Under the pieces are notes generated by a model. The model was not told the DNA's origin. It saw only the letters and a program-made list of their open reading frames with translations, and searched no databases. Positions 9,927 through 20,754 of a stretch of 64,000 nucleotides of DNA are shown here, one piece after another (position 1 is the stretch's first letter; the number at the start of each line of letters is the position of its first letter). The stretch is taken from assembly GCF_001638985.1 (NCBI RefSeq), contig NW_017265142.1, positions 248,001 through 312,000 of the forward strand, written 5' to 3'. Position numbers and translations under genes: made by a program. The DNA is from Phycomyces blakesleeanus NRRL 1555(-). Lineage: Eukaryota > Mucoromycota > Mucoromycetes > Mucorales > Phycomycetaceae.

Positions 9927-10874
9927 GAGAAACAAAAACAAAAAGTTTAAAAAGGAAAAACAGAAAAAATTATAATTATAATAACAATTATATATAAATA
10001 TATATAAATATTAATCATGGAAGTCAAAAAAAAATATTAAAAAAAAGCCAAAAATAATAATATTTTGCATCGAAATTATATTCTTGAAAAAGAAGGGAAA
10101 AAGAGGAGGCTTTATTTCTTCTTCTTCTATAATATATATATATATATATATACATTATGATTATTATTATTAAATACATATACATATACATATACATACA
10201 TGCATACTGCATTCATTCAATACTAAAATAATAACAAGAATTTGCATATAATTATTTTCAAGTGGAACGTTTTGTATCAATATATTAGGGTGTTGGTATA
10301 AAGAAGAAGGAGGAAGAGGCTGTTAACTATAAAAGAAAGAAGATCTGTAGAGTCTAGAATAAATATTTATAAAAAAAATACAATATGGGTACAAATGGTA
10401 ATAATCTACCAATTTTGATTGCTGTTTTTTGTAGCAGATAATAGAGAACTTGTTGGGATGTGATATTTTCAAAGACTGCTAAAAAAGAATTATTAGTGAA
10501 ACCCAATCAAAAAAAAAAGAAAAAACTCAACCACAGTTGATGAAAACATAAGTACTGTGACAAACATAAGATAGATACATCTTAATAAACTTGGCTTTCC
10601 AAGACTTATTCTCTTAAGTAGATAGATAGAGAAGACTCTTGACTATATTAGATTTATGTTAGAAGGTGGAAAAATAAACTCAACTCTTAATAAAAACTTG
10701 GTGATGAAATGGAGTGAAAAACTAGAAAACTCCCAATTTTTCACTCCATTTCATCACTAAATGGCCTCCCTCAGTAAAATTTTTTCATCTTTTCATTGGA
10801 ATTTCAATCGCCGCGTAAAGCAAAAGTGAGTGAAAATTCTAAATTTTCACTTGACAACGGGTTCTCTAATAAGT
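9927..10874. other. Convergent 3' flanks with hairpins, no gene
   Basis: AT-rich DNA between the RLI1 stop and the stop of the broken F-box gene. It holds two inverted repeats (separate entry) and (TACATA)n at about 10170-10205. No coding signal is visible. Confidence 0.5.
10701..10851. repeat. Two hairpins built on a GTGAAAA word
   Basis: The arms at 10701-10721 (starting GTGATGAAATGGAGTG) and 10737-10757 are exact reverse complements over 21 bases, with a 15-base loop. A second, smaller hairpin follows: AGTGAAAATT (10829-10838) and AATTTTCACT (10842-10851), loop of three. Both contain GTGAAAA. They lie between two convergent genes and could act in 3'-end formation, or be a worn short inverted-repeat element. 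Confidence 0.7.
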
Positions 10875-12342
10875 TCAAAATTCTTTGTAGATATTTCCAA
10901 GATCTGAATCCTTGTGCACAGAATACATGTGGTTGTCCTGGTTCATTTTGACGTACAGCTTGGCGTCATCATAATCTTTTGCATGAGATACGGGAACAAG
11001 CCGAGCCCAATCAATTTCCTATTTAAAGAAAGACCAAAGTAATCAAATAACCAAATAAGTTGTTGGAATTATTATCAGTATCATAATCATAACAACATTA
11101 AAAAAAATTGAACAGAAAAATAAAGTAAGTGATTCCATCTCTTTTCATCTTTTACTTTACCAGGCCACTTTTCCATGATGAGCTTATATCATTGTGTACA
11201 ATGTAAACCTTTGAAAACCCGAGCTTCTTGTCTATACCAATTGTTCCTGGTATGGTAAGGACTAGCCAACCACGACGAACTATCGAAGGATCGGTGTAAA
11301 ACTTTCTAGGCATCAAACGTGTCTCATCAGTTACGGGAGATTCTTCAGGAAACGACTATATAAAACGACATAATATATAAGCTCCCGCACAGCTTTTACA
11401 GAAACAGATGCTTTAAATAATAACAATGACAATATTCTCTATTCTTTCTTCTTCTTTACCTTTAAAGAAACTCTGAATTTAAACATGCCATGATTTATAA
11501 TAGATTTAGTGACGCGTATTCTCCATTGAATTTTGTATGTTCCTGAAGGAACAGATTCAAAGTTTCCGAAAATCTTAAAAAGTGGAGGATACCATGCTAT
11601 TGTTATTCTCCCTTTCCCTTTCCTTTCTCTTTCGATCTTTCGTTGGTTCTTTCTCTTTAGAATTTGACTGTAATAAAAAGATATTTACACTGAGCCAACA
11701 CACGAAATTTAGTCTGGCTACATGACCGTAAATGCTAGATTCTGTTTTTATAGGCTCCCAATAATGGGAATCCATGTGTATTATACACATATCATTTACA
11801 GCCGAAATTCTTAAAAGAGCTATACAAATCAGCATTACAAAATAAAAGCATAAGTAATATCCAAACCGTTAAACAGGTGGGGGATATATCAAGGATGTTC
11901 TTTTAAATCGTATGATGAGGAGACGAATGAAAAACAACGACATATATTCATACCTTTTGTAGATACTTTTGTTTCCACAATGAGTTTATATCAGATTAAG
12001 GAGTAGTATCTTCGTCAGAAGTAAACTGAGCATTTTACATGACTTTCCAGACATCCTGATCTAGACTAAATAGCCTAAATTTGCTACAGGTCTATGGAGT
12101 ATTTAGATATCGATATATGGTAATAATACGGTAGTTACCATGCTAAAATGCTTCATATCATATTCATTGAAATTAGAAGCAATCAAGATAAGGATCTCAA
12201 AAGGGATCTCAAGCACTTTGGGCGGGTTGGTGGTCGATACATAATTCATTCTAGCAGCATCGGAAGCCTCAGGTTCGTTGCAGGCACAATTAGGGATACG
12301 AGCAGTGTATTTGCGACATAGGGAGAGAATGCGGCGCTTCAT
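10875..12342 (-). pseudogene. F-box protein with phloem-protein-2-like C-terminus, broken by stops
   Basis: Minus-strand pieces line up as an F-box gene. Exon 12139-12342 gives MKRRILSLCRK, then the F-box start VLEIPFEILILIAS. Exon 11954-12091 continues FRLFSLDQDVW. Later pieces (about 11690-11825, 11471-11573, 11166-11352, 10875-11019) contain HYWEP, VCWL, GTYKIQWRIRV, RRGWLVLTIPG and VKMNQDNHMYSVH, matching the PP2-like ligand-binding fold seen after F-boxes. Two in-frame TAA codons interrupt exon 2 (12035-12037 and 11996-11998), 13 codons apart, and the junction to the next exon does not keep phase. SCF ligase subunits of this type select ubiquitination targets. Either this allele is dead, or I have missed an unusual splice. 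The family call is fairly sure; the pseudogene call likely. Confidence 0.6.
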
Positions 12343-13603
12343 ATCTAATGTTAGCACGAGTAATAGTAAGGATACAATTCCAACGGTATCCAAAGAAATT
12401 CTATTTAAGTTATATACAGAAGAGTCACAATTACGGTTAAGGTTAAAAAGGCTTGGAAAATAATATCGTCATCTACTATGTCACAAGAGAACTACTACAG
12501 GCTGACACACGGTGGGTTGGTTGTGTGGTGTGAATGTCCAACTCCATGCCAATAAAATGAATACAGATAAAATGATAATTTTATTGAAAGACAAATAAAA
12601 AGAGATATTTAGCTACTTCGGGCCGTTTCTACAGCTACGTTACTATTTATAAATTTACTGGGATGAGCAACAAAACAAACACCGTTGGATAAGATCTATC
12701 ATATCATAATTAACTTATTATTTTTCTTTGCTTGAGAGTGCCTTTAAGGACTGTAATATAAAAGCTGTTTGTACATCTTTGGCGAATTATACTTAAACAA
12801 AATATTAAAGGATGTATATTCTGTAATGTATCAATACTTGCTCACTCTTCCTATTTGGATTCAGATCATAATTTGCACTGTGCATATAATTGCACGCGTA
12901 TGTTGGTGTATGTTCAATAAAGGATTGAGAGCAACAGACATTCACTAATATACAAAGTACAAAAAAATTGTAGATAATAATGCTTGTTTCATAAATACAT
13001 CCAAATTAAACTTTTTTGTGCAAAGTCTGTGTAAATACAACAAGGGCATTACTTGTGTATTTGATTCACCACGCCATTTTGGTCTCCCTTTCAAACACGC
13101 ATTTCTTTATTCTCTCTCACCTCTCATCTCTCTTTATTTTTATTTTTGCCTTTGACCTATTGCTTTTTATTTCTCTCATTCAAATAATCTTATTTACAAT
13201 GTCCATCAAGATTAGCCAAATTCACCAATATATATTTCGTGCCATCGAAAATCTCAAGAATTATTCTGCCTTTATCCTTATATAATCTACAGACAACAAT
13301 AGCCTCTACAGTTAAACACGGTGATCGACACAAGGATAAGAGCACAGATATTATATTACATTAAACTACATTTTTACTTCATTTCTTTTCAGATTTATTC
13401 GACTAGATTAATTTTTTCTTATAAATGAGCCCTCCTAATTACAACATTAACTTCTTCAATCAAGTAAAAAAAAAAAGTTTAAAAGCGTGTTTTTTTTATT
13501 GGAGACGATACTAGTTAAAAAAGACTTTATTTATTTATTTAAAGATATACATAAAGAAGCTATTTTATTCTATTTGATTGAATTTCACTTAATGTTCTTT
13601 TAC
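12343..13603. other. Mostly non-coding; one pyrimidine tract followed by a 28-codon ORF
   Basis: 13080-13198 is a pyrimidine-rich block like the leaders of real genes here. It is followed by ATG at 13199 and a 28-codon ORF (MSIKISQIHQYIFRAIENLK..., stop near 13285). This may be the stump of a lost gene; I do not recognise the product. The rest shows no coding signal. Confidence 0.3.
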
Positions 13604-14220
13604 ATGAGTAAAAGAATAAAAAGCATGACACCAAGTTCTTTGTCCCCGCATTACGCGGCTCAATCTCCTTCAGGACGTAAACCTGACTTGGTAGCGAAGG
13701 AGGTGCTGGAATGGTGGCAAACCAACGGAAAGCACCCGTTCATCCAGCCCCACATCTCGTCACCGAGTAATGTGGGTGCGAACTCGCCAGAGAACTTACC
13801 ACTAGGTGATAAGGTCCAGCTCATTCGACTACCAGTAGCTTCACCGTCAGCCGTTAAAGAGTTCAGTCAGGTTAGCAGTGAAGAGCCAGCACATCTCACC
13901 ACAGGTTAGACCTCCCTCCCCCCAGCATCATGATTCCACATTGGCGATGCGATGTACACAGTAGTCTTTCCAAAAGAAAAGAGACCATGCCCCACGACTT
14001 CTCAGAATTAACTGAGCTGGCGAGTAACAACTTTCACTTTCCGATGCTTGTAGCATGGAAGAATCTCCCTGCAACGGTCGCAAGAGACGCCTCACTATGA
14101 AACCGGGACTGTTGTTGCTCAAGGAGAAAACAAACGACGCGCGTTGGAGGGGTTCTATATGTAATCGAAAAGTTTTCATCTGCGATTAAAGTTTAGGACT
14201 GCGCTTTTTGTCAGTCCTAG
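13604..14220. other. GC-richer island with ORF and terminal hairpin, probable mobile-element remnant
   Basis: About 13620-14180 is clearly richer in G and C than both flanks. On the plus strand a frame from ATG 13604 (or 13625) to 13909 encodes about 95-102 residues, unrecognised, with VAKEVLEWWQTNGKHPF and a Ser/Pro-rich tail. On the minus strand 14179-13928 is also open (83 residues). The island ends with a hairpin TAGGACTG (14194-14201)/CAGTCCTA (14212-14219). An abrupt composition change, an orphan ORF and a terminal stem suggest an inserted sequence. No terminal repeats or target duplication were found by eye, so the class is unknown. Confidence 0.35.
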
Positions 14221-15899
14221 ATGTCCACGTCAGAGCAAACGTGATATGACTGTATATTCCTTTTACTGAGGTTGTGTAACTGTTTTACGACAGAAGGGGA
14301 GGCTAATAATATTTAATAAAGTTACTTATAAAAGCGATTTTGCAAAGTGAAGTAAAGTAAGGCAAAGCAAAGAAGCAATGAAGTAAAAAGAATAATGAAG
14401 AGTTTAGCTTTGATCGGTGTAGCAATAACTAAAGATGGAGTACATAATTCTATAACGGCGATTTGTAGGTTACTCTTAACTGGTCTGTGCGCTTTTTGCT
14501 CAAAGGTACAAAAAAACGTTTTTTTATATATTTATTTTGTCAGTACAAGTAGACACAAAAGGAACCTAACAGTCACTAGGACATAAAACTACATATAATT
14601 CAAAGCAATATTGAGCCATAAGTAAACAGCAGAAAATAAAGCAAATATAGATATATATATATATAGTTGATATGTTTAATAAAGAAAAATAATATACTGG
14701 GGATTTTGCTATCGATTTGAACAAAAAAAGTTTAGTTACACCTTCAGCTTATTCAATGCCAATAACAATATTTTTTATGAACTAGAGTTGCTTAATTGAC
14801 AAAAGTAACGGTGACTCTATAGTAACAAGCACCTAGTGCTTTATTGAAATATACAGTTAATGCTGTGTTGCGATGATATCTACAAAAAAAGTAAAGCAGT
14901 TACTTTAGCGAAATTTTATACTTTACAAAGAGAAATATCGTCATTTTATGGCATTCTTATCATAGAGAAAAAAAGACCACTTAGTATTAATGCCCCTCTC
15001 TTTTTATTAAATAATAGAATATTTCCTTCTTGCCAAGCGTATTCGTTTTACTTTGACTATTGATCTATTGGTGCTTTAATCCTAAGGAATCCCAGAGTTT
15101 TGGATGTTAACATTAAGATTATTTTTTAAGAAAGCACTTAGCCTGACTTTAAATATAGATTATATGTAATTGGAAAGAAAAATAGAAATACAAAAATTCA
15201 GCACCCTCAATGGCTGTGAGATTCAAATACCAAGGGAAAAAATAAAGCAAAAAAAAATCTCCACAACGCTTATTGTACCTTACAATTTTTGTTTGGTTTT
15301 GGCTTGTCTTGGGTGTCTTAATTCTTTGTTATTTATTTATTTATTGCTTTTGGTGATGTTAATTATCTTTGAGATTTAAAGTCAAGATATTCAAAGCAGG
15401 TAGAATTCAAAGCAAATGATACGTCATTCGGCGTATTTAAGCATTACACATGAGAATTTTCAGTTACTTAGCTTGTATATATCCTTCAGGCTACATTCAC
15501 TGGGGTATCGCGCTAGGCGCCTATTATTCTCAATCGACAATCGCTGCTATTTTTTTTTACCTTTCAGTTTTAGCTTTCCTTATTTATTTGTTATTGTACA
15601 TATTTGAAAAAAGAACAGCGACTGGCTTGCTACACATTGATTCACATAATATTGATTCTCTTTTATGAAAGTCCTTTTTGTGCAGCGTTATTAAGTGAAA
15701 GTGGATAAGCTAGCATATGGGATATCGAGATGCTTCCCTTTTGATTTGGTGGAATATAGAACTTATGATGCCTGTTGGTGTGCCTGTATACTAATACACA
15801 CATACACACACACATACATATATATATATGTACAAAAGTAAGTGGATATTTATTTATTTAATTATGTACTTGTATATTAATAAATTTTACAATATTGCT
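14221..15899. other. AT-rich stretch without a clear gene
   Basis: Apart from one possible small membrane ORF (15450-15668, separate entry), I see no exon with convincing splice signals. A purine-rich run of AAGTAAAG/AAGCAAAG words lies at 14348-14392. Confidence 0.4.
15450..15668 (+). CDS. Possible small two-helix membrane protein
   Basis: ATG at 15450 opens a 72-codon frame. It has two hydrophobic segments, about residues 17-32 and 34-52 (the second AAIFFYLSVLAFLIYLLLYI), then EKRTATGLL and a short polar end. I do not recognise it. The composition is less A/T-biased at codon level than the noise ORFs nearby (GGC, GCG and GGT codons appear). There are no neighbours in the same orientation and no obvious splice partners. 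It could be an exon of a larger decayed gene. Confidence 0.25.
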   Translation: MRIFSYLACIYPSGYIHWGIALGAYYSQSTIAAIFFYLSVLAFLIYLLLYIFEKRTATGLLHIDSHNIDSLL

Positions 15900-17230
15900 C
15901 TAAATATTCACAGTTTTAAGGTGTTGAGGAAGATATCGTTTTCCTGCAGTATCAGCATTGTCAATTAAATGTCTCATCTCAGCCAACTCTTCTTTTGACA
16001 GCACGATGCCTCCAGCCTTGAAATTTTCCTCGAGATACTTGATTTTTTTAGTGCCAGGAATGACAATAAATTCGGGACCTTGAGCAAGGATCCATGCTAG
16101 CACATATTGACTGGGAGCAACACCCTTCTTGGTAGCAAGCTTAGTAATTCCATCAACCAACTCAAGGTTTTTACCAAAGTTCTCAGGAGAGAAGCGAGGG
16201 AATGCGCGTCTAAAATCGGTTATGTCAAGGTCATCAAGACTTTTGATAGCACCAGTCAAGAAACCACGACCAAGAGGAGAACTGTGATTTGAATTTCCAT
16301 CATATTTTAATATCATATATCTAGATTTCTAGATTTCTGCACTTACTAGGCAACAACAGATACACCTAATTCACGAGCTGTATCAAGCAATCCATTATTT
16401 TCGATATCCAAAGACCAAGGGGAGTATTCAACTTGAATAGCGGCGATTGGATGCACCTTGTGAGCACGACGAAGGGTGGCTGCAGAACATTCAGATAGGC
16501 CTGATATATTTTTTTTAGCAAGCTTACTGTGAGATATCGAGGTAGCTTTGTCTATATCTTACTACTAACTGCTTACCAAGGAAACGAACACGGCCCTCCC
16601 TGACAAGTTCAGCCATTGCTCCGACGGTATCTTCAATAGGACTTGAAAAGAAGTTAGTATATTTGGATACATTTGAAATCCAGAAATAAAGAAAGAAAGG
16701 GCTTACGTATTAGGATCCACGCGATGCTGATAATACAGATCGATCACATCAACACCAAGTCTCTTTTGACTTTTCTCAAATGCTTCTCTGACGTGCTCAG
16801 GCGAGCCACTTATGCCAGTAAATTCTCCATCCTTAGTACGAATGTGGCCAAACTTCGTAGCCAAGAAGATCTTGTCTCTCTGGGTTTTTAATACATGAGA
16901 TAGTAGACGCTCGTTGTGAGAGTCGATTCCGTACATATCGGCAGTATCCCAGAATGTTGATCTGTATGAATACACGAATAAGGTTCAGTAAATACATATA
17001 TATGTTTGTATACATACCCTATCTCGATTGAACGCTCAAGTGTCTTGATATTCTCTTCATCGTTTGTAGGGCCATAAAACTCACTCATTCTATAATTAAA
17101 ATGTTAACAGGCTTTATATGAAAGTTGGTTTAAGGCAGTGATTTAGTATATGTATCATTTACCCCATGCAACCAAGTCCAATAGAAGACACCAATACACC
17201 AGTCTTGCCGAGTTCTCTGAGGTGAGCCAT
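15900..17230 (-). CDS. Aldo/keto reductase (AKR13-like, pyridoxal-reductase/YakC group)
   Basis: Six exons (17163-17230, 17018-17089, 16707-16961, 16577-16641, 16347-16500, 15900-16281) join in phase to 331 residues, the normal family length. The N-terminus has [16 protein letters not shown]. The catalytic tetrad is present: Asp52 and Tyr57 in WDTADMYG, Lys83 in LATKFG, His126 in [16 protein letters not shown] and WILAQG...VIPGTKK are the NADPH-binding parts. Such enzymes reduce aldehydes and ketones with NADPH in the cytosol. The physiological substrate is unknown. No neighbour hints at a pathway. Confidence 0.95.
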
Positions 17231-19100
17231 GTTTTATTGTTTGATTTGTAGTAAGATGCTTGTAGAATGAAAATGATACTGACACTATAAACAGTCTTTT
17301 GGATTATCAATTTATACTTAATTTTTCTTCCCTCTTTTTCCTTATTCTTTATGGGTACAGCAATTTGTAATACCTGTAACTGAGCCTTTTTTTCGGGTAA
17401 TCTATTACTCATTGTCCACAAAGCACTAAAGGTTAATTTATTTGTTTTCGGAAATATTTAACAAAGAAAACGGAAATAAATTTTACGAATGTATTCAATA
17501 ATTAACGTGAACACGAACAAAAGATAAGAATCAGATCATTTGAAAAGGTGGAAAACCATATATAGCAACGTACTCTTCTTTTTTCCTTTTTCTTCCATTT
17601 CTTTCTCTTCCAAAATTATACAAAGTATACGCAAGCACATTTGCCCGCTACAAAGCATTATGACCAAATTAGGGAAATTGTTTGTTAAGCTCTAGATTTG
17701 TATTGCTGAGCAAATTACCTATTGTTTTTTGTAATATCATTTTTGGTTATCTATTAATAATAGAAACCTCATATGTGTCATAATGTATAACGCCGAAAGT
17801 TCATTCTATTTAACTCATTATGTAGACTGTATGATCTCAATAAGAAGATACATATGTGTCAAAGCTATTTTCAATTTTGATGCAGTTGATTTAAATATTT
17901 TTCCCATATTTTATCTAAGCATAATATTACAAAAGATGTTTTATGGGACTGAATTACAGATCCTGTAAAAGCTGATAACAATACCTCATCCTTTACTTGC
18001 CCCAAGTATTACAGAAACTATTATAATATATAGTACACTGTCCTCTTGTTAGACCGACAGAATATCTTTCGATGATTGTCAAATTAGTCTTTAAAGAATC
18101 AAAATTACATGGCCAACTGACCAATGCACTTTGTCTTTGTCGATAATATCTATTTAATACTCTATAGAAATACTCATCCCATTCCATATATAAAAGAGAA
18201 TAAAAATAAAGCAACCTCAAAAGATAACAGAGTCCTGACCAAGTGTGTACTTGTGTTGCATAACGCGCATTTTGTTATAATTACCATTTCTATTGCCAAC
18301 GTCTTTGATTCATTGATAATTAGCAGCCTCCATAAAACAGACACATTTAACTAAATAATGGGTCCCCTTTTTTCTACTGAATCAGCATCAAATATATTTT
18401 ATCATAATACCATTTCAGCCTACTTTGCTCGTGCCTATTATTCAGGCATGGATCCAGTGCTGTGGAGGTATAATCCAATTACCAAACAGGTTTTCTCAGT
18501 GAAAGACAACCAAATAAATAATATTAAATATGTATATATCCATGCCTTCTAAACTTGCATGTTGGGCCGTAATTGACATAAATGACTTTCGATAAAATGA
18601 GCATACAAGGATGGTTTTGATTTTCTCGAAAACCTTTGGCTCAATCGATAGATGTGGAGAGTTGGGAAACATGTTTATATTTAAGAGCTTTTACAAAATA
18701 ACTAGTAGACTTTTTTGGAACGTCTAATTCTCTTTATAAATCAATAATTTACAAGATTCCATGATGTCCGATCAATTGGTACGTTTGCCTTTATTTCAAG
18801 AAAACGTGCACGAGAGAAAAAAGCGACGTGTTTGAATAACTAAGAATCAGGCACACATACACATACATACATACATACATACATACACACAGGCAAATGA
18901 TGTCAACATTATAAGACAAGATATTCGGTATCCGCTTTGGAGGGTGGCCCGAGCCAGACACAGGAAAATGGTCGAACAAAAGAACGGATTAAGAGGAGGA
19001 TGGGAGCGGGATAACCGGCCCCCACAAGGTCCGGCGACCAGTCCCGGATTCTTCAACCCTACCAAGGCGAGCAATCTAATGCTTCCTCCCTTTTTCCAAC
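17231..19100. other. Divergent intergenic region between the reductase and RPS15
   Basis: 1.9 kb, AT-rich except for the last 250 bases before RPS15. It holds an (ACAT)n microsatellite at about 18854-18890 and scattered short ORFs without splice context, such as 18358-18552. No gene is supported. Confidence 0.45.
19055..19061 (+). promoter_or_regulatory. Telobox-like AACCCTA upstream of RPS15
   Basis: AACCCTA lies 40 bases before the RPS15 start codon, in a GC-richer promoter patch. Teloboxes of this sequence mark ribosomal-protein promoters in plants and several fungi, where Tbf1/TRF-like Myb proteins bind. A single match in one promoter is suggestive only. Confidence 0.4.
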
Positions 19101-19787
19101 ATGGTACGTAAGCCCTCCCACCTACTATACAACACATCCATTGATTGTCGTGTATACACACACACCCAGAGAGAAAGAGGATGAATGGATGATAACGATC
19201 AGGATATATTTTTTTAAAAAAAAAATCGGTTCAATCTTATCGACATTTTCTTCTTCTGTTGGACATTTTCGATTTATATATATATATTTATATATTTGTC
19301 AATTATAAAAAAAGCAAACCTATTAACTTCATGACCATCACCACAGGCTGACCAGGAGCAGACTAATCTCAGAAAGAGAACCTTCCGCAAGTTCACCTAC
19401 CGCGGCATTGACCTCGAGCAGCTCTTGGACTTGTCCTCTGAGCAGTTCATGGCTCTCGTCCACTCCCGTGCCCGTAGAAGATTCCAGCGTGGTCTTAAGC
19501 GTAAGCACATGGGCCTCATCAAGAAGCTCCGCAACGCCAAGAAGGAGGCTACCCCCGGCGAGAAGCCCGCTACCGTCAAGACCCATCTCCGTGACATGAT
19601 CATTGTTCCCGAGATGATCGGCTCTGTTGTCGGCGTCTACAACGGCAAGACCTTCAACCAGGTTGAAATCAAGCCTGAGATGACCGCTCACTACCTTGCT
19701 GAGTTCTCTATCTCTTACAAGCCTGTTAAGCACGGTCGCCCCGGTATTGGTGCCACCCACTCTTCCAGATTTGTTCCCCTCAAGTAA
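19101..19787 (+). CDS. RPS15: 40S ribosomal protein uS19 (S15)
   Basis: The ATG (19101-19103) is an exon of its own. A GTACGT donor follows and exon 2 (19347-19787) begins with Ala-Asp-Gln. The 147-residue product matches eukaryotic uS19: [13 protein letters not shown], the basic [25 protein letters not shown], and the C-terminal [17 protein letters not shown]. uS19 sits in the head of the small subunit near the decoding site and contacts the A-site tRNA. The strongly biased C/G-ending codons fit high expression. Splitting the gene right after the start codon is common in ribosomal-protein genes and places the intron where it can enhance expression. Confidence 0.98.
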
Positions 19788-20466
19788 AAAAATCAAAACA
19801 AACTCTACAAATCAAATATATATGTATATTTCAGTTTTTTGGCTGTGGTTTTTTATATTATTGACTTTATCCATTCAAAGGAATTGGATTGAAAAAGAAA
19901 TGGGTATCTTGTGTTTCATTCTGCAAATACTTTGTGTGTAATTGAAAGGAATGAAAGTAAAAAAAAAAAGATAATTGGGGTACATTATATGTGTGTTGGC
20001 TTGAATCATTGAGTGAGAAATTCTTGTAAAAGATATCTGGCTTTATCCTATGAAATATGTGCTTTTTTATTAAACAAATTATCTCTTGGCTGACTAGGTT
20101 AGACAGGTAAGGTGTACTTTTTTGTATTAAATATATAGACTATTTTGAGTACATTTTTTTTATCTTATATAGAATCAAGTCAATTTATGCAAATGAATAC
20201 AAAATTAAAGGAAGAAATATAGTTTTTCAACTTGAGAGTGAGACACTTTCATTTTTTTTTGGGCGAATCAAAATTAATTTTCAGAAATTTAGCTTACCTA
20301 TTTTGGAAAAAGGAAAATTAATTCAGGCGAATCAAACTTATCTAGTTCACTATCTCTTTTGTGGATGTTACCGAAATGAAGATAATGTCATTGGAATCAT
20401 CAAAAAGGGTAAAATACTTTAAAAAAGAGAGCAAAAAGTAAAAATGGTCTCTTGTGTTAAAACATT
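19788..20466. other. 3' flank of RPS15 and AT-rich DNA
   Basis: No gene seen. Two direct copies of GGCGAATCAAA flank a 50-base AT segment (about 20261-20328). Confidence 0.4.
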
Positions 20467-20557
20467 CTAGTCGTTGACTCCAGCTCTAAGAGATGCGCTC
20501 GCATTGTCGATTGTTTCCTCTTTTCGTCCTTCCCTGTCGATGTTCTGCTCGTCAAAA
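20467..20557 (-). pseudogene. Orphan C-terminal exon, transporter-like acidic tail
   Basis: On the minus strand an excellent acceptor (TATAATATAG) is followed by a 91-base open frame ending in TAG: about 30 residues, acidic and polar, containing DREGRKEETIDNASASLRAG. Codon use is far from the AT noise around it. Such tails end many fungal MFS/APC transporters, but the assignment is weak. No upstream coding exon of any family is visible within 1 kb in the right direction, so this looks like the last exon of a gene whose body has decayed or been replaced by the transposon fossil next to it. Confidence 0.3.
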
Positions 20558-20754
20558 CTATATTATATAACACGTATATGCCTTATCAACATTGAAGTCT
20601 TTGCAAAACCAATAAAGAGCAACTTTGAATTGGGGCTTTATGTGTATTTTATTGATGAAGATTAAAATCCCAACATACGGAACAGACAAGTAAGATATAT
20701 TATATACTAATAATATTCAGTTATTTAACTATTGGTTTATTTTTTAATACTACA

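Noticed and set aside
18854..18890. Regular ACAT repeats considered as a CRISPR-like array
   Set aside because: Simple microsatellite with no spacers; CRISPR arrays are not expected in a fungal nuclear genome.
19338..19796. 152-codon open frame opposite RPS15
   Set aside because: Antisense shadow of a strongly codon-biased ribosomal-protein gene.
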